DNA of 64,000 nucleotides from Rhodoferax sp. BLA1 (lineage in GTDB: Bacteria; Pseudomonadota; Gammaproteobacteria; Burkholderiales; Burkholderiaceae_C): the NCBI RefSeq assembly GCF_013416775.1, contig NZ_SZVI01000009.1, forward strand, positions 62,001 to 126,000, given 5' to 3'. Shown here piece after piece: positions 8,805-17,443 of this stretch. The translations under genes and the position numbers were made by a program. The notes under the pieces are model-generated. The model made no database searches, was not told where the DNA came from, and was given only the letters and a program-made list of their open reading frames with translations. Position 1 is the stretch's first letter. Every line of letters starts with the position of its first letter.

Positions 8805-8842
8805 TCACGCATGATCTGCCGCTGTCTCGATAAGGAATTGCC

Positions 8843-9175
8843 ATGCGACCAGCCACTCTCTGGGGATTGTTTTTTGCAGGGTTGCTGACCCTGCCTGCGT
8901 ATGGCGTGGAGGAAACCACCGTGCAACTCGTTGCACGTGATGGGAAGTTCTTCCCGGCTGAGCTCATTGTCCCGCAAGGACGAAAAATTCGTATCGAGAT
9001 TCGTAACGAAGGTAAAGATCCCGTCGAATTCGAGAGCATGGAACTGCGCAAAGAAAAAGTGCTGGCACCTGACTCGAAATCCGTTGTTGTGATCGTGCCC
9101 CAGCAACCGGGCAGTTATAAATTCTTTGATGATTTTCATCCGAAAACGGGGCAAGGCGTGCTGGTCGTGAAATAA
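8843..9175 (+). CDS. ftrB: cupredoxin-like periplasmic protein FtrB
   Basis: 110 residues with a signal peptide ending near AYGVE and a cupredoxin-fold domain (ARDGKFFPAELIVPQGRKIRIEIRNEGKDPVEFES, then PGSYKFFDDFHP). This is the EfeO-type cupredoxin found with FTR1 permeases. It probably takes part in oxidising or transferring ferrous iron to FtrC. GGAATT precedes the ATG, and 10 bp separate it from ftrC. Confidence 0.88.
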   Translation: MRPATLWGLFFAGLLTLPAYGVEETTVQLVARDGKFFPAELIVPQGRKIRIEIRNEGKDPVEFESMELRKEKVLAPDSKSVVVIVPQQPGSYKFFDDFHPKTGQGVLVVK

Positions 9176-9185
9176 GGAAAGACAA

Positions 9186-10016
9186 ATGCAAGGTCAGGTA
9201 CTCTTTATTGTCTGGCGTGAAAGTGTCGAAGCCCTGTTGGTGGTTGGCATCATTGCCGCGTGGCTGCGCGCTCATCCCGAGGCAGTCACTGGTCGGAAAT
9301 ACATGTGGGCCGGCATTGCGATCGGTTTGTTGGCGGCGTTTGGGCTCGGCGCGGCCATCCTTGGTCTATCTGAGTATTTTGAAGGTGAGCAGCAGGACTA
9401 CTTCCAACTGGCAATGACCAGCATGGCCGCTGCATTGATCGTGCAGATGGTGTTCTGGATGCGTAAACACGGTCGGACACTGAAGCGCGATATAGAGAAT
9501 GGACTTTCTTCAAACGCCTCCCAGGCGAATTGGTTGGGCATGTTGGTGCTGATTGCTGTGGCTATTGCGCGCGAAGGTAGTGAAACAGTCGTATTTCTTT
9601 ACGGTCTCGGCCTTTCACAACAAGGCGAACACCTCGTTTCATTTTTCCTTTCAGCCTCGCTGGGTTTCGCTCTGGCCTTTGCGACGTTCGGGCTTCTTCA
9701 ACTCGGGGGGCGACTATTTTCGTGGCGCGCGTTTTTCAGGTTTACCGAAATTCTGTTGCTGTTACTGGCTGGGGCCATGTTGATCTCCACTGTGGAAAAG
9801 CTGATTGGCCTTGGGTGGCTACCGCCGTTACTGGATCCTGTCTGGAATAGCTCGGCCCTGCTCGACGATTCAGCGACCGCAGGAAGTTTGGTGGCGTCTC
9901 TGACGGGATACCGCGCGCACCCGGCGCTGACGATGGTTCTGGCATTTGTTCTCTATTGGCTGGGAATCATGTATGGCCTTAGAAGAGCCTCGCCTGTTCC
10001 GAAACCAGTCGCGTAA
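9186..10016 (+). CDS. ftrC: FTR1-family high-affinity iron permease FtrC
   Basis: 276 residues with about seven membrane segments. The two R-E-x-x-E motifs that define the family are present: RESVE near residue 11 and REGSE near residue 130. It moves iron across the inner membrane, working with FtrA, FtrB and FtrD. The length is normal. It follows ftrB by 10 bp with AAGGAAAG as ribosome site. Confidence 0.93.
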   Translation: MQGQVLFIVWRESVEALLVVGIIAAWLRAHPEAVTGRKYMWAGIAIGLLAAFGLGAAILGLSEYFEGEQQDYFQLAMTSMAAALIVQMVFWMRKHGRTLKRDIENGLSSNASQANWLGMLVLIAVAIAREGSETVVFLYGLGLSQQGEHLVSFFLSASLGFALAFATFGLLQLGGRLFSWRAFFRFTEILLLLLAGAMLISTVEKLIGLGWLPPLLDPVWNSSALLDDSATAGSLVASLTGYRAHPALTMVLAFVLYWLGIMYGLRRASPVPKPVA

Positions 10017-10136
10017 TTGTTGGAGTGAGGGAGCATCTCCCGATGCAAACTCAGGGCCGCTTCTCGAACACCAATGTTGCACTGAATCTCCTTGCCATAG
10101 GTTTGTCTCGTTTCTTGCATTGCCGAAAGTACCTCC

Positions 10137-11585
10137 ATGTCTCAGAGTCAGCACGTCATCATCCCGATTCTGCCCATCGCTGATCACGCCGCCGAGGACC
10201 GACCCAAACCGGTTAAACCGATTCGCGATGCTGTCGAAGGGTTTTTCGTGCGCCACCGCCATCAATTGGTCTGGGTGCACACCGCGGCCTTCGTGGCTTT
10301 TGTGGCAATCATCGTTCTTCCCCTGTTTCTTTCCGAGGCCCCGGACACGGCGACTCCGTTCACCCATTTCACTACGTTCGCGAATTATGTGATGTGGGGA
10401 CTTTGGTTTCCGCTTGTGTTTCTGTCTGTCATTTTTACCGGTCGCTCTTGGTGTGGACTGTTTTGTCCTATGGGGGCCGCTTCCGAGTGGTTGAACAAGA
10501 TTGGGCCGCAACGCCCAATCCCGGCCTGGCTACGCTGGGAAGGCACGCCTGCGGTCAGCTTTGTGTTGACCACAATACTTGGGCAGACCGTCGGCGTGCG
10601 TGACCATCCGGAAGCGGCCGCAGAAATCTTCGGCGGCACGATGTTGGCGGCCTTACTGATTGGCTTTTTCTTTGGCCGCAATAAGCGCGCTTGGTGCCGA
10701 CACCTTTGCCCTATCGGTCGCCTGCTTGGCCTGTATTCGCGGCTCGGCGCCATTGAGTTTGCCCCGCAGGTAAGGCGCCCGGGTCGAGATGCCTACAGTC
10801 AAAAGGGCGCTTGTCCGACCATGATCGATCTCGTGGGGAAAAACGAATCGCGTCACTGCATTGAGTGCTTCCGCTGCGTCAATCCGACGGCCAAGGGAAG
10901 CATTCGCATGGAATTTCGCCGTCCGGGCGTAGAGATCGAAAACATTCGCGACAATCGTGCCAACCCGGCCGAAGCCTGGTTCCTCTTCCTCGACACCGGT
11001 GTGGCGCTCGGCGCTTTCCTGTGGCTGGTGCTGCCTCAGTATCAGTTCCTACGCCAGCGTCTTGGAACCTGGGCGCTGGAACACGACTGGACTTGGTTAC
11101 TTGAAACGGGTCCATCCTGGCTGGTCAGCGTCCATCCGCAACGTAGCGAGGTGTTCCTGTGGCTCGATTTCTTCACCATCAGCGGCTTCATGGTCACCTG
11201 GATGATAGCCGTGACCGCGTTACTGGCCGCGACCACGAGTGCCGCCGCACATCTGTCCGGACGGGTCGGCGGCGACGGCAGGTTTGGACGACGCTTCAGT
11301 GAACTGGGTTATCAATACGCGCCGGTCGCGATGGTTTCTCTGGTCATCGGTCTGGGGGCCATGCTGTTCGACCCCATTAAATTTACGCCACTTGGCCCCG
11401 TAGGAGTGCAACTGATCAAGGGCGGGTTGTACCTGATGGGCGTTGCGTGGAGTGTCTGGCTTAGCCAGAAAATTTTGGCTCGCCAGGGCGTGCCAGCATC
11501 AAAGCGCTGGCTACCCATTCTTCCCGGAATCGCGGGAAGCATTGTCATCGGAGCGTGCTGGTGGCCGGTAATCTTTGGTGCATAG
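10137..11585 (+). CDS. ftrD: membrane ferredoxin-type protein FtrD
   Basis: 482 residues with several membrane segments and NapH/NosR-like iron-sulfur motifs (CGLFCPMG, CRHLCPIG, CIECFRCVNP). In the FtrABCD model this protein accepts or disposes of electrons from ferrous iron oxidation during uptake. It starts 120 bp after ftrC; no internal promoter was identified. The gene ends 49 bp before the Tn3-type repeat of the pbr unit. Confidence 0.85.
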   Translation: MSQSQHVIIPILPIADHAAEDRPKPVKPIRDAVEGFFVRHRHQLVWVHTAAFVAFVAIIVLPLFLSEAPDTATPFTHFTTFANYVMWGLWFPLVFLSVIFTGRSWCGLFCPMGAASEWLNKIGPQRPIPAWLRWEGTPAVSFVLTTILGQTVGVRDHPEAAAEIFGGTMLAALLIGFFFGRNKRAWCRHLCPIGRLLGLYSRLGAIEFAPQVRRPGRDAYSQKGACPTMIDLVGKNESRHCIECFRCVNPTAKGSIRMEFRRPGVEIENIRDNRANPAEAWFLFLDTGVALGAFLWLVLPQYQFLRQRLGTWALEHDWTWLLETGPSWLVSVHPQRSEVFLWLDFFTISGFMVTWMIAVTALLAATTSAAAHLSGRVGGDGRFGRRFSELGYQYAPVAMVSLVIGLGAMLFDPIKFTPLGPVGVQLIKGGLYLMGVAWSVWLSQKILARQGVPASKRWLPILPGIAGSIVIGACWWPVIFGA

Positions 11586-11634
11586 CCGAGGTCTTAGGGC
11601 GCGAATGTCGCTGAAAGTTACTAGGTAACTTTTG

Positions 11635-11672
11635 GGGGTCGCCTCAGAAAACGGAAAATAAAGCACGCGAAG
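11635..11672 (+). repeat. left terminal inverted repeat of the pbr unit
   Basis: Typical Tn21/Tn501-branch Tn3 terminal repeat, starting GGGGTCGCCTCAG. It is preceded directly by target-duplication copy TTTTG at 11630-11634. Confidence 0.92.
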
Positions 11673-11679
11673 CCCTTAC

Positions 11680-12120
11680 TTACCCAGATGTTTGACTGTT
11701 CGTGGCACTTTCATCATGGCAATTGCAATTGCCCAACCCTTGCAAAATGCCGCACGCCTCTACAGATCGAGAGCCAGAACACTTCTCGCGCAAATCAACC
11801 AAGTGCCGCTTTAACTGCAACAGCGCGGACACACGCATTTCCACCTGTTGAATATGGGCCTCCAGCAGCGTGTTGACCTCCCCACAGTCCTGCATCGGGT
11901 TGTCTCTCAGACCTAACAATGCCCGAATCTCGCTCAACGTCATGTCGAGCGAACGGCAATGACGGATGAATTGCAAACGCTCGATGTGAGCATCACCGTA
12001 CAGCCGGAAGTTGCCGCCGCTGCGCGCTGGTTTCGGTAATAGTCCTTCCTTCTCGTAGTAGCGGATGGTCACGACCTCGCACTCAGCGCGCTTGGCGAGA
12101 TCACCAATTCTGATTTCCAT
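11680..12120 (-). CDS. pbrR: MerR-family Pb(II)/Cd(II)-responsive regulator PbrR
   Basis: 146 residues. N-terminal MerR helix-turn-helix (MEIRIGDLAKRAECEVVTIRYYEKEGLLP), a dimerisation helix, then metal-binding cysteines in DCGEVNTLLEAH and the C-terminal C-x8-C region near CSGSRSVEAC, plus a CNCHDE tail. These residues match the PbrR/CadR group. It is divergent from pbrA with a MerR-type promoter between and is expected to activate that promoter on binding lead or cadmium. Its stop lies seven bases from the terminal repeat. Confidence 0.92.
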   Translation of the reverse strand: MEIRIGDLAKRAECEVVTIRYYEKEGLLPKPARSGGNFRLYGDAHIERLQFIRHCRSLDMTLSEIRALLGLRDNPMQDCGEVNTLLEAHIQQVEMRVSALLQLKRHLVDLREKCSGSRSVEACGILQGLGNCNCHDESATNSQTSG

Positions 12121-12141
12121 GCCTCAATCTCCATTTATTAC

Positions 12142-12172
12142 TTGACTCTATAGTTACTATAGGGTTTTTAAT
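12142..12172 (+). promoter_or_regulatory. MerR-type pbrA promoter and operator
   Basis: TTGACT (12142-12147) and TTTAAT (12167-12172) are 19 bp apart, the over-long spacing typical of MerR-activated promoters. The spacer holds a perfect dyad, CTATAGT-T-ACTATAG, at 12148-12162. Confidence 0.88.
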
Positions 12173-12205
12173 GGAGGTTGTACAGACGATTTAAAGGAGT
12201 TATCC

Positions 12206-14611
12206 ATGAGCGAATGCGCTTCAAAAGGGTGTGGCTGCTCGGCTGGGCCGATCATCCAACCCCCGACACAAGCCCCGCAGACAACCGAATCGGCTCAAGC
12301 GGTGTACCGCATCGAGAACATGGATTGCCCCACGGAAGAGGCGCTGATCCGAAGCAAGCTGGCCGGGCTGGCGGGTGTGGCAGGTCTTGAATTCAACCTG
12401 ATGCAGCGTACTTTGGCCGTTCGGCACGAACTGCCTTCGCTGTCACCCGTTGAGCAGGCGCTAGCCGCCATCGGCATGCAAGCCGTGCGCATGGATCAAG
12501 CATCGACCGAAAAAACGACCAAGCTGTCCATTGCCAAGATGGATTGCCCGACCGAAGAGGCGTTGATCCGCAACAAGCTCGGCACAGTCGCCGGGGTTGC
12601 CGATCTCGATTTCAACCTGATGCAACGCACGCTGTCGGTGCGTCATGCCGATCAGGTTCTGCCCAACGTGCTCGCGGCATTGCAAGCGCTTGGATTTGAG
12701 GCGCAGGTGATGGACACCGCAGAGTCCGCATCGCCATCCGCTTCCCCCGTGATCACGCCGACCAACTGGTGGCCGCTAGGCATCTCCTTGCTCACTGCAT
12801 TGGCAGCCGAGGCGGTCTACTGGCTCCACAACGGCAATCATTGGTCGGTTGTCGTTCTGGCGCTCGTTTCGGTCTTCACAGGTGGCCTCTCCACCTACAA
12901 AAAGGGTTGGATCGCGCTCAAGAACCTTAATCTCAACATGAACGCCCTGATGTCGATTGCCGTCACGGGTGCCATGTTGATCGGTCACTGGCCCGAAGCG
13001 GCGATGGTGATGGTGCTCTTCGCGCTGGCCGAAGTGATCGAAGCCAAGTCGCTGGATCGCGCTCGCAACGCAATCCGTGGCCTGCTCGACATGACCCCGG
13101 AACAGGCCACAGTGCAACAGGCTGACGGCACATGGCGCGAGGTGAGCGCAAAGCAAATCGCCATTGGCAGCCGCGTCCGGGTCAAACCGGGTGAGCGCAT
13201 CGCGCTCGATGGTGAGGTGCTTGAAGGCCGTTCTACCGTCAACCAAGCCCCGATCACGGGCGAAAGCCTCCCGGTCGAAAAATCCCCCGGTGACCCGGTG
13301 TTCGCAGGCACCATCAACGAATCCGGGTCATTCGAGTATCGCGTCACCGCCGTGGCCAGCAACTCCACACTGGCCCGCATCATTCACGCCGTAGAGGCTG
13401 CTCAGGGGAGCCGTGCGCCGACTCAGCGTTTTGTCGATCAGTTCGCCCGCTGGTACACACCCATCGTGTTCGCCCTAGCCATCGCCGTCGCGTTGTTGCC
13501 GCCGCTGTTCATGGGTGCGGCATGGCTCGACTGGATCTACCGTGCATTGGTTCTGCTGGTGGTCGCCTGTCCCTGCGCGCTGGTGATCTCTACGCCGGTC
13601 AGTATCGTCAGCGGCTTGGCCGCCGCCGCCCGCCACGGCATCCTCATCAAGGGCGGCGTCTATCTGGAAGAAGGCCGCAAGCTGCGTTGGCTGGCTCTGG
13701 ACAAGACCGGCACGATCACGCACGGCAAGCCCGCACAGACCGATTTTGTCACCTGGGGCAATGCACTCGCCTCAGACAGCCGCAGCATCGCTGCCAGTCT
13801 GGCGGCCCGCTCGGACCATCCTGTATCCAAGGCGGTGGCACAGGCCGCGCAGACGGACGGGGTTGCCTTGCTCGACGTGGCCGAATTCAACGCGCTGCCC
13901 GGTCGGGGTGTGCAAGGCCAAATCAACGGTGCGACCTACCATCTGGGCAACCACCGGATGCTCGAAGAGCTGGGGCAGTGCACACCAGAGCTGGAGCAGC
14001 GCATCGCTGCGCTGGAAACCGCTGGCAAGACCGTCGTGATGTTGGTAGGCGCAAAGGCGGTACATGCCTTATTCGCCGTAGCGGACACCATCAAGGAAAG
14101 CAGCAGGAACGCCATCGCCGAACTGCACGCACTGGGCATCAACACCATGATGCTGACCGGCGACAACTCCCATACGGCACAGGCCATTGCCGCACAAGCC
14201 GGGATCGACCGTGCGCAAGGCAATCTGCTCCCAGACGACAAACTGCGCGAAGTTGAAAAACTGGCCCAAAGCGGCAAGGTCGGCATGGTCGGTGATGGCA
14301 TCAACGATGCCCCGGCCTTGGCGCGTGCGGACATCGGCTTTGCCATGGGAGCGGCTGGCACAGATACCGCCATCGAGACCGCTGACGTGGCCCTGATGGA
14401 CGACAACCTGGGCAAGATTCCGACCTTCGTGCGCCTGTCGCGTGCGACGGCGCAGGTGCTGATGCAAAACATTGTGCTGGCCCTTGGCATCAAGGCAGTA
14501 TTTCTGGTGCTGACCTTCACGGGTCAAGCGACCATGTGGATGGCGGTGTTTGCTGATATGGGGGCCAGCTTGCTCGTCGTTGGCAATGGCTTGAGGCTGT
14601 TGCGCAAATGA
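12206..14611 (+). CDS. pbrA: Pb(II)/Cd(II)/Zn(II)-exporting P1B-type ATPase PbrA
   Basis: 801 residues. An N-terminal Cys-rich stretch is followed by two HMA-like domains, each with MDCPTEEALIR rather than CxxC. Then come the membrane region with the CPC motif near 455-457, the phosphorylation motif DKTGT at about 499 and the hinge GDGINDAPAL. The enzyme pumps Pb, Cd and Zn out of the cytoplasm using ATP. AAAGGAG precedes ATG 12206. The stop overlaps pbrBC (ATGA). The duplicated HMA domains are near-identical in their core, suggesting internal duplication. Confidence 0.93.
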   Translation: MSECASKGCGCSAGPIIQPPTQAPQTTESAQAVYRIENMDCPTEEALIRSKLAGLAGVAGLEFNLMQRTLAVRHELPSLSPVEQALAAIGMQAVRMDQASTEKTTKLSIAKMDCPTEEALIRNKLGTVAGVADLDFNLMQRTLSVRHADQVLPNVLAALQALGFEAQVMDTAESASPSASPVITPTNWWPLGISLLTALAAEAVYWLHNGNHWSVVVLALVSVFTGGLSTYKKGWIALKNLNLNMNALMSIAVTGAMLIGHWPEAAMVMVLFALAEVIEAKSLDRARNAIRGLLDMTPEQATVQQADGTWREVSAKQIAIGSRVRVKPGERIALDGEVLEGRSTVNQAPITGESLPVEKSPGDPVFAGTINESGSFEYRVTAVASNSTLARIIHAVEAAQGSRAPTQRFVDQFARWYTPIVFALAIAVALLPPLFMGAAWLDWIYRALVLLVVACPCALVISTPVSIVSGLAAAARHGILIKGGVYLEEGRKLRWLALDKTGTITHGKPAQTDFVTWGNALASDSRSIAASLAARSDHPVSKAVAQAAQTDGVALLDVAEFNALPGRGVQGQINGATYHLGNHRMLEELGQCTPELEQRIAALETAGKTVVMLVGAKAVHALFAVADTIKESSRNAIAELHALGINTMMLTGDNSHTAQAIAAQAGIDRAQGNLLPDDKLREVEKLAQSGKVGMVGDGINDAPALARADIGFAMGAAGTDTAIETADVALMDDNLGKIPTFVRLSRATAQVLMQNIVLALGIKAVFLVLTFTGQATMWMAVFADMGASLLVVGNGLRLLRK

Positions 14612-15687
14612 GCTGGAAATTCTTTCTCTACGACTGGGGTGGTCTGAACATCGCGTTGTTCCAAGCCATCAACATGAGCACACCTGCAGCGCTGGAACCG
14701 CTGGCATCGTTCTTCAACCTTGTGATAGGCAACTACTGGACTGCACCACTGATGCTCTTGGCGATGTGGGGATGGTCAAAGTCGGCACCTGACCCAACGC
14801 GGGCCGATGCCATCCGGTACAGACTCAGAGTCTTTAGCGTGGCCTTTGCGTTGGCATTTCTCGTCGCCACCATCTTGAAGCTATGGATCGACTTTCCACG
14901 CCCGCCTGCCGTTTTTGGCGACATGGTGCGCGTTATCGGGGGCATCGAACGACACTACAGCCTGCCCAGCGGGCATGCCACCTATGCCGCGCTGGTGGTC
15001 GGCGCGCTCTGGCCTTTGATAGGCCGTCGTGGCCGCATCGGCTTGGTGTTGTACGCCGCATTGGTCGGTTGGTCACGCATCGCAGCCGGAATGCACTTTC
15101 CTGCCGATGTGCTGGCGGGGTGGGTACTTGGATTGAGTTGCACGGCGCTCGCCGGGTGGCTGATGCCGCTGGCCGCCCCTGTGTGGCAATCGGCTCGCCG
15201 CACATCGACTTGGGTCTGGTTCGCAGTGGCCGCCAGTGCTGTCATGACCGATCAGCTCGCGAAGTTCGCCATCACCCGCACGTTTGCCTACGGTGAACAG
15301 GTCGAAGTCAGCACCTTCTTCAACATTGTCCATGTCCTGAATCCCGGCGCGGCATTCAGCTTTCTGGCGAACGCTGGCGGCTGGCAACGTTACTTTTTCA
15401 TCACGCTGGGCCTGGTCGTTTCTGCTTGGCTGGGACGCATGCTGTGCCAGCAGCGGCCACGCCTCGAAGCGGTGGGCTACAGCCTGATCCTTGGTGGTGC
15501 GCTCGGCAATGTCGTGGATCGTGTGCTGCGTGGATCGGTTGTCGATTTCCTCGACTTCCATTGGCAGCTTGTGCACTGGCCCGCCTTCAACCTCGCTGAT
15601 GTGGCGATAACTATCGGAGCGCTCTGCCTGTTCTTGACGGTTGTACCGAAAAGCAGTAAAGGCACAGCGGCCGAGGTGTCCGGTTAA
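14608..15687 (+). CDS. pbrBC: PbrB/PbrC fusion: undecaprenyl-pyrophosphate phosphatase plus signal peptidase II
   Basis: 359 residues. The N-terminal about 200 are a PAP2 phosphatase (K-x6-RP in KLWIDFPRP, PSGHAT, SRIAAGMHFPAD). The rest is an LspA domain (TDQLAKF, NPGAAFSFL, GNVVDR and FNLADV aspartates). In lead resistance PbrB releases phosphate that precipitates exported Pb outside the cytoplasm; PbrC-type LspA processes lipoproteins. Fused PbrB/C proteins are known in pbr transposons. It is coupled to pbrA by a 4 bp overlap. Confidence 0.92.
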   Translation: MSWKFFLYDWGGLNIALFQAINMSTPAALEPLASFFNLVIGNYWTAPLMLLAMWGWSKSAPDPTRADAIRYRLRVFSVAFALAFLVATILKLWIDFPRPPAVFGDMVRVIGGIERHYSLPSGHATYAALVVGALWPLIGRRGRIGLVLYAALVGWSRIAAGMHFPADVLAGWVLGLSCTALAGWLMPLAAPVWQSARRTSTWVWFAVAASAVMTDQLAKFAITRTFAYGEQVEVSTFFNIVHVLNPGAAFSFLANAGGWQRYFFITLGLVVSAWLGRMLCQQRPRLEAVGYSLILGGALGNVVDRVLRGSVVDFLDFHWQLVHWPAFNLADVAITIGALCLFLTVVPKSSKGTAAEVSG

Positions 15688-15688
15688 G

Positions 15689-15784
15689 CTATACATCAAC
15701 CTGACCGGCGACTACCTCTGGCGCAACAGCGCCAAGATCGGCGCGGGCAAGTTCAGGCCGCTACGACCATTGCAACCGGCTTAG
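15689..15784 (+). pseudogene. C-terminal remnant of a Tn3-family transposase
   Basis: The frame LYINLTGDYLWRNSAKIGAGKFRPLRPLQPA-stop is the end of a Tn3-type TnpA. Its stop codon falls inside the terminal repeat, as in intact family members. No other part of that transposase is present nearby. The truncated TnpA at 29176 still lacks this tail but belongs to a different sequence context. Confidence 0.82.
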
Positions 15785-15817
15785 CGTGCTTTATTTTCCG
15801 TTTTCTGAGACGACCTC
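15780..15817 (-). repeat. right terminal inverted repeat of the pbr unit
   Basis: Partner of 11635-11672 with three mismatches; followed by target-duplication copy TTTTG at 15818-15822. Confidence 0.92.
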
Positions 15818-16045
15818 TTTTGGAAATCGGAAGATTTCTCAATCAGAGTGGCTTGTGAAACCACTGGAGTTGGCCAAGCGGGGAAAGTCGGATCTCCACA
15901 CCCTTCATAAACCAATCCAGTAGTGCGTTCAATTTCTAAGCGTGACATTGCACCGCAATCAACTGCAAAATCCACCCTTTCATGGATTACCAGAGGTTTT
16001 TGGTGGACGCGTAAGTCTTAACGCTAAAGCTACTACAATGTTGAG

Positions 16046-16399
16046 ATGCGTTTTTGGTGGATCGTCCTTTTAACTATTTTGATGCCGTTGCAGCTATCCT
16101 GGGCCGCAACTGGGCGATATTGTCAGCACGCAAGCGATGTTTCAAGCAAGCACGTTGGCCATCATATACACCAACATCAAACCACTGAACGCACAGAGTC
16201 CGGTGGCGATTTTGCAAAGGCGATGACAGTCGATATGGATTGCGGCACCTGCCATGCTGGCTGTTCGATGGCTATCCAAGAATCCAGTGTCGTCAAGAAC
16301 GTTACGCTGACTTTGATGTTTTCGTCACGACTCAGCGTGCAGTCAAGCCCTGGCCTCGTAGATCGTCCAGAACGGCCACAGTGGGTTGCCCTGACCTGA
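16046..16399 (+). CDS. CzcI-like small periplasmic metal-resistance protein
   Basis: 117 residues. Signal peptide MRFWWIVLLTILMPLQLSWA, then a His-rich segment (CQHASDVSSKHVGHHIHQHQ) and a DMDCGTCHAGC motif. The layout resembles CzcI and related small proteins next to cobalt-zinc-cadmium systems. The exact role is unclear; periplasmic metal binding is inferred. It starts 223 bp after the pbr unit. A TACAAT sequence just upstream could be a -10 element. Confidence 0.55.
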   Translation: MRFWWIVLLTILMPLQLSWAATGRYCQHASDVSSKHVGHHIHQHQTTERTESGGDFAKAMTVDMDCGTCHAGCSMAIQESSVVKNVTLTLMFSSRLSVQSSPGLVDRPERPQWVALT

Positions 16400-16508
16400 T
16401 CAGGGCATCGATCTACGCAAAAGCTTTAAACGCTTCGAGAAATCGAACCCTGTCAATCGCGTCAGCACTCAATGCTGATTTGATCAACAGTTTTCGGGAT
16501 TTCTCTTC

Positions 16509-17030
16509 ATGATTCTTTTCCACTGGCGCCAACGCCCGCGCGTACTTTGGGTCATTTTGGTCGGGGCACTTATTTGTCTGGATCAACTGGCCAAGACTTA
16601 CTTTGCAAACACGATTGCACTGGGTAAAGCAGTTGTTGTAACGGATTGGTTCAATTTCGTTCACGTGCTAAACAGAGGTGCAGCCTTTTCATTTCTCGCT
16701 AACGCTGATGGCTGGCAACGACCATTGTTGATTGGCGTGAGCCTCCTCGTTGTAGTACCTGTAACCCTGGTCTGCATGTACAAAAACATGGAACCAGTTG
16801 AGCGTTGGTTGGGTGGCTTGGTTGTGGCTGGCGGCGCAAGCAATCTGATTGATCGAATCCAAGCTGGTGCAGTAGTGGACTTCCTCGATGTCCATTGGCG
16901 TGAATGGCATTGGCCAGCGTTCAACTTAGCTGACAGCTACATTGTCTGTGCCGTATGTGTATGGATCTTGCTCTACAGGAACAGCTCACCTGCGCATTCA
17001 ACGTCAACAAAAGCCGACGCTAAAGTATGA
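16509..17030 (+). CDS. lspA: lipoprotein signal peptidase LspA
   Basis: 173 residues with four membrane segments and all five LspA motif regions: LDQLAKTYF, FNFVHVLNRGAAFSFL, GGASNLIDRIQAGAVVDFLDVHW and FNLADSYI, including both catalytic aspartates. It removes signal peptides from lipoproteins. This is a second LspA domain less than 1 kb after PbrBC; it is free-standing and rather similar. The stop overlaps the dsbB start (ATGA). Confidence 0.93.
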   Translation: MILFHWRQRPRVLWVILVGALICLDQLAKTYFANTIALGKAVVVTDWFNFVHVLNRGAAFSFLANADGWQRPLLIGVSLLVVVPVTLVCMYKNMEPVERWLGGLVVAGGASNLIDRIQAGAVVDFLDVHWREWHWPAFNLADSYIVCAVCVWILLYRNSSPAHSTSTKADAKV

Positions 17031-17443
17031 AGCGCAATTGGAACTTGCTTGTTTTCGCTTGGCTGATTGCAGCCACTGCAACGGCCAGCGCTCTGTTCAT
17101 TGGCGAGGTCATGGGAATGGCACCGTGTGTGCTGTGTTGGTACCAACGAATTTTCATGTTCCCCTTAGCTGTCGTGCTGGGCCTTGCCTGCTACAGCAAC
17201 GATCGACGCGGAGCAATTTACGGGCTGGCTCTGGCGTTGGGTGGGGTCATGGTGGCTGGATACCACACCCTATTGATTGCCGGTTTTGTATCAAAGGCCT
17301 GGATTCCCTGCGGTTTAGGCGTGTCTTGTACTGAACAAAAGCTGGAAATCCTCAATGGATTGCAGATTCCCTGGCTTTCGCTGACCGCCTTTCTCACCGT
17401 CACCTTATTGCTTTTTCTATACATCAAGAGGACTTCAAAATGA
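17027..17443 (+). CDS. disulfide bond formation protein DsbB/BdbC type
   Basis: 138 residues with four membrane helices. The first cysteine pair is in APCVLCWYQR and the second in IPCGLGVSC, as required for passing electrons from a DsbA to quinone. The short length is the BdbC-like version. Four-base overlaps link it to lspA upstream and the DsbA-like gene downstream, so it is probably the dedicated re-oxidant of that protein. Confidence 0.88.
   Translation: MKRNWNLLVFAWLIAATATASALFIGEVMGMAPCVLCWYQRIFMFPLAVVLGLACYSNDRRGAIYGLALALGGVMVAGYHTLLIAGFVSKAWIPCGLGVSCTEQKLEILNGLQIPWLSLTAFLTVTLLLFLYIKRTSK

Larger units (their letters stand above)
11635..15817. mobile_element. Tn3-family-bounded, non-autonomous pbr lead-resistance unit
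   Basis: 38 bp inverted repeats at 11635-11672 and 15780-15817 differ at only three positions (GGGGTCGCC versus GAGGTCGTC at the outer ends, then identical through CAGAAAACGGAAAATAAAGC). The 5 bp TTTTG at 11630-11634 is repeated at 15818-15822 as a target duplication. Inside are pbrR, pbrA, pbrBC and only the last 31 codons of a Tn3-type transposase. The unit must have been moved by a transposase supplied in trans, or lost its own after insertion. Confidence 0.92.

Noticed and set aside
15781..15975. 64-residue minus-strand frame beside the pbr unit
   Set aside because: Its end is created by the terminal repeat; no ribosome site or known motif. It may be the cut end of a former gene, but support is weak.
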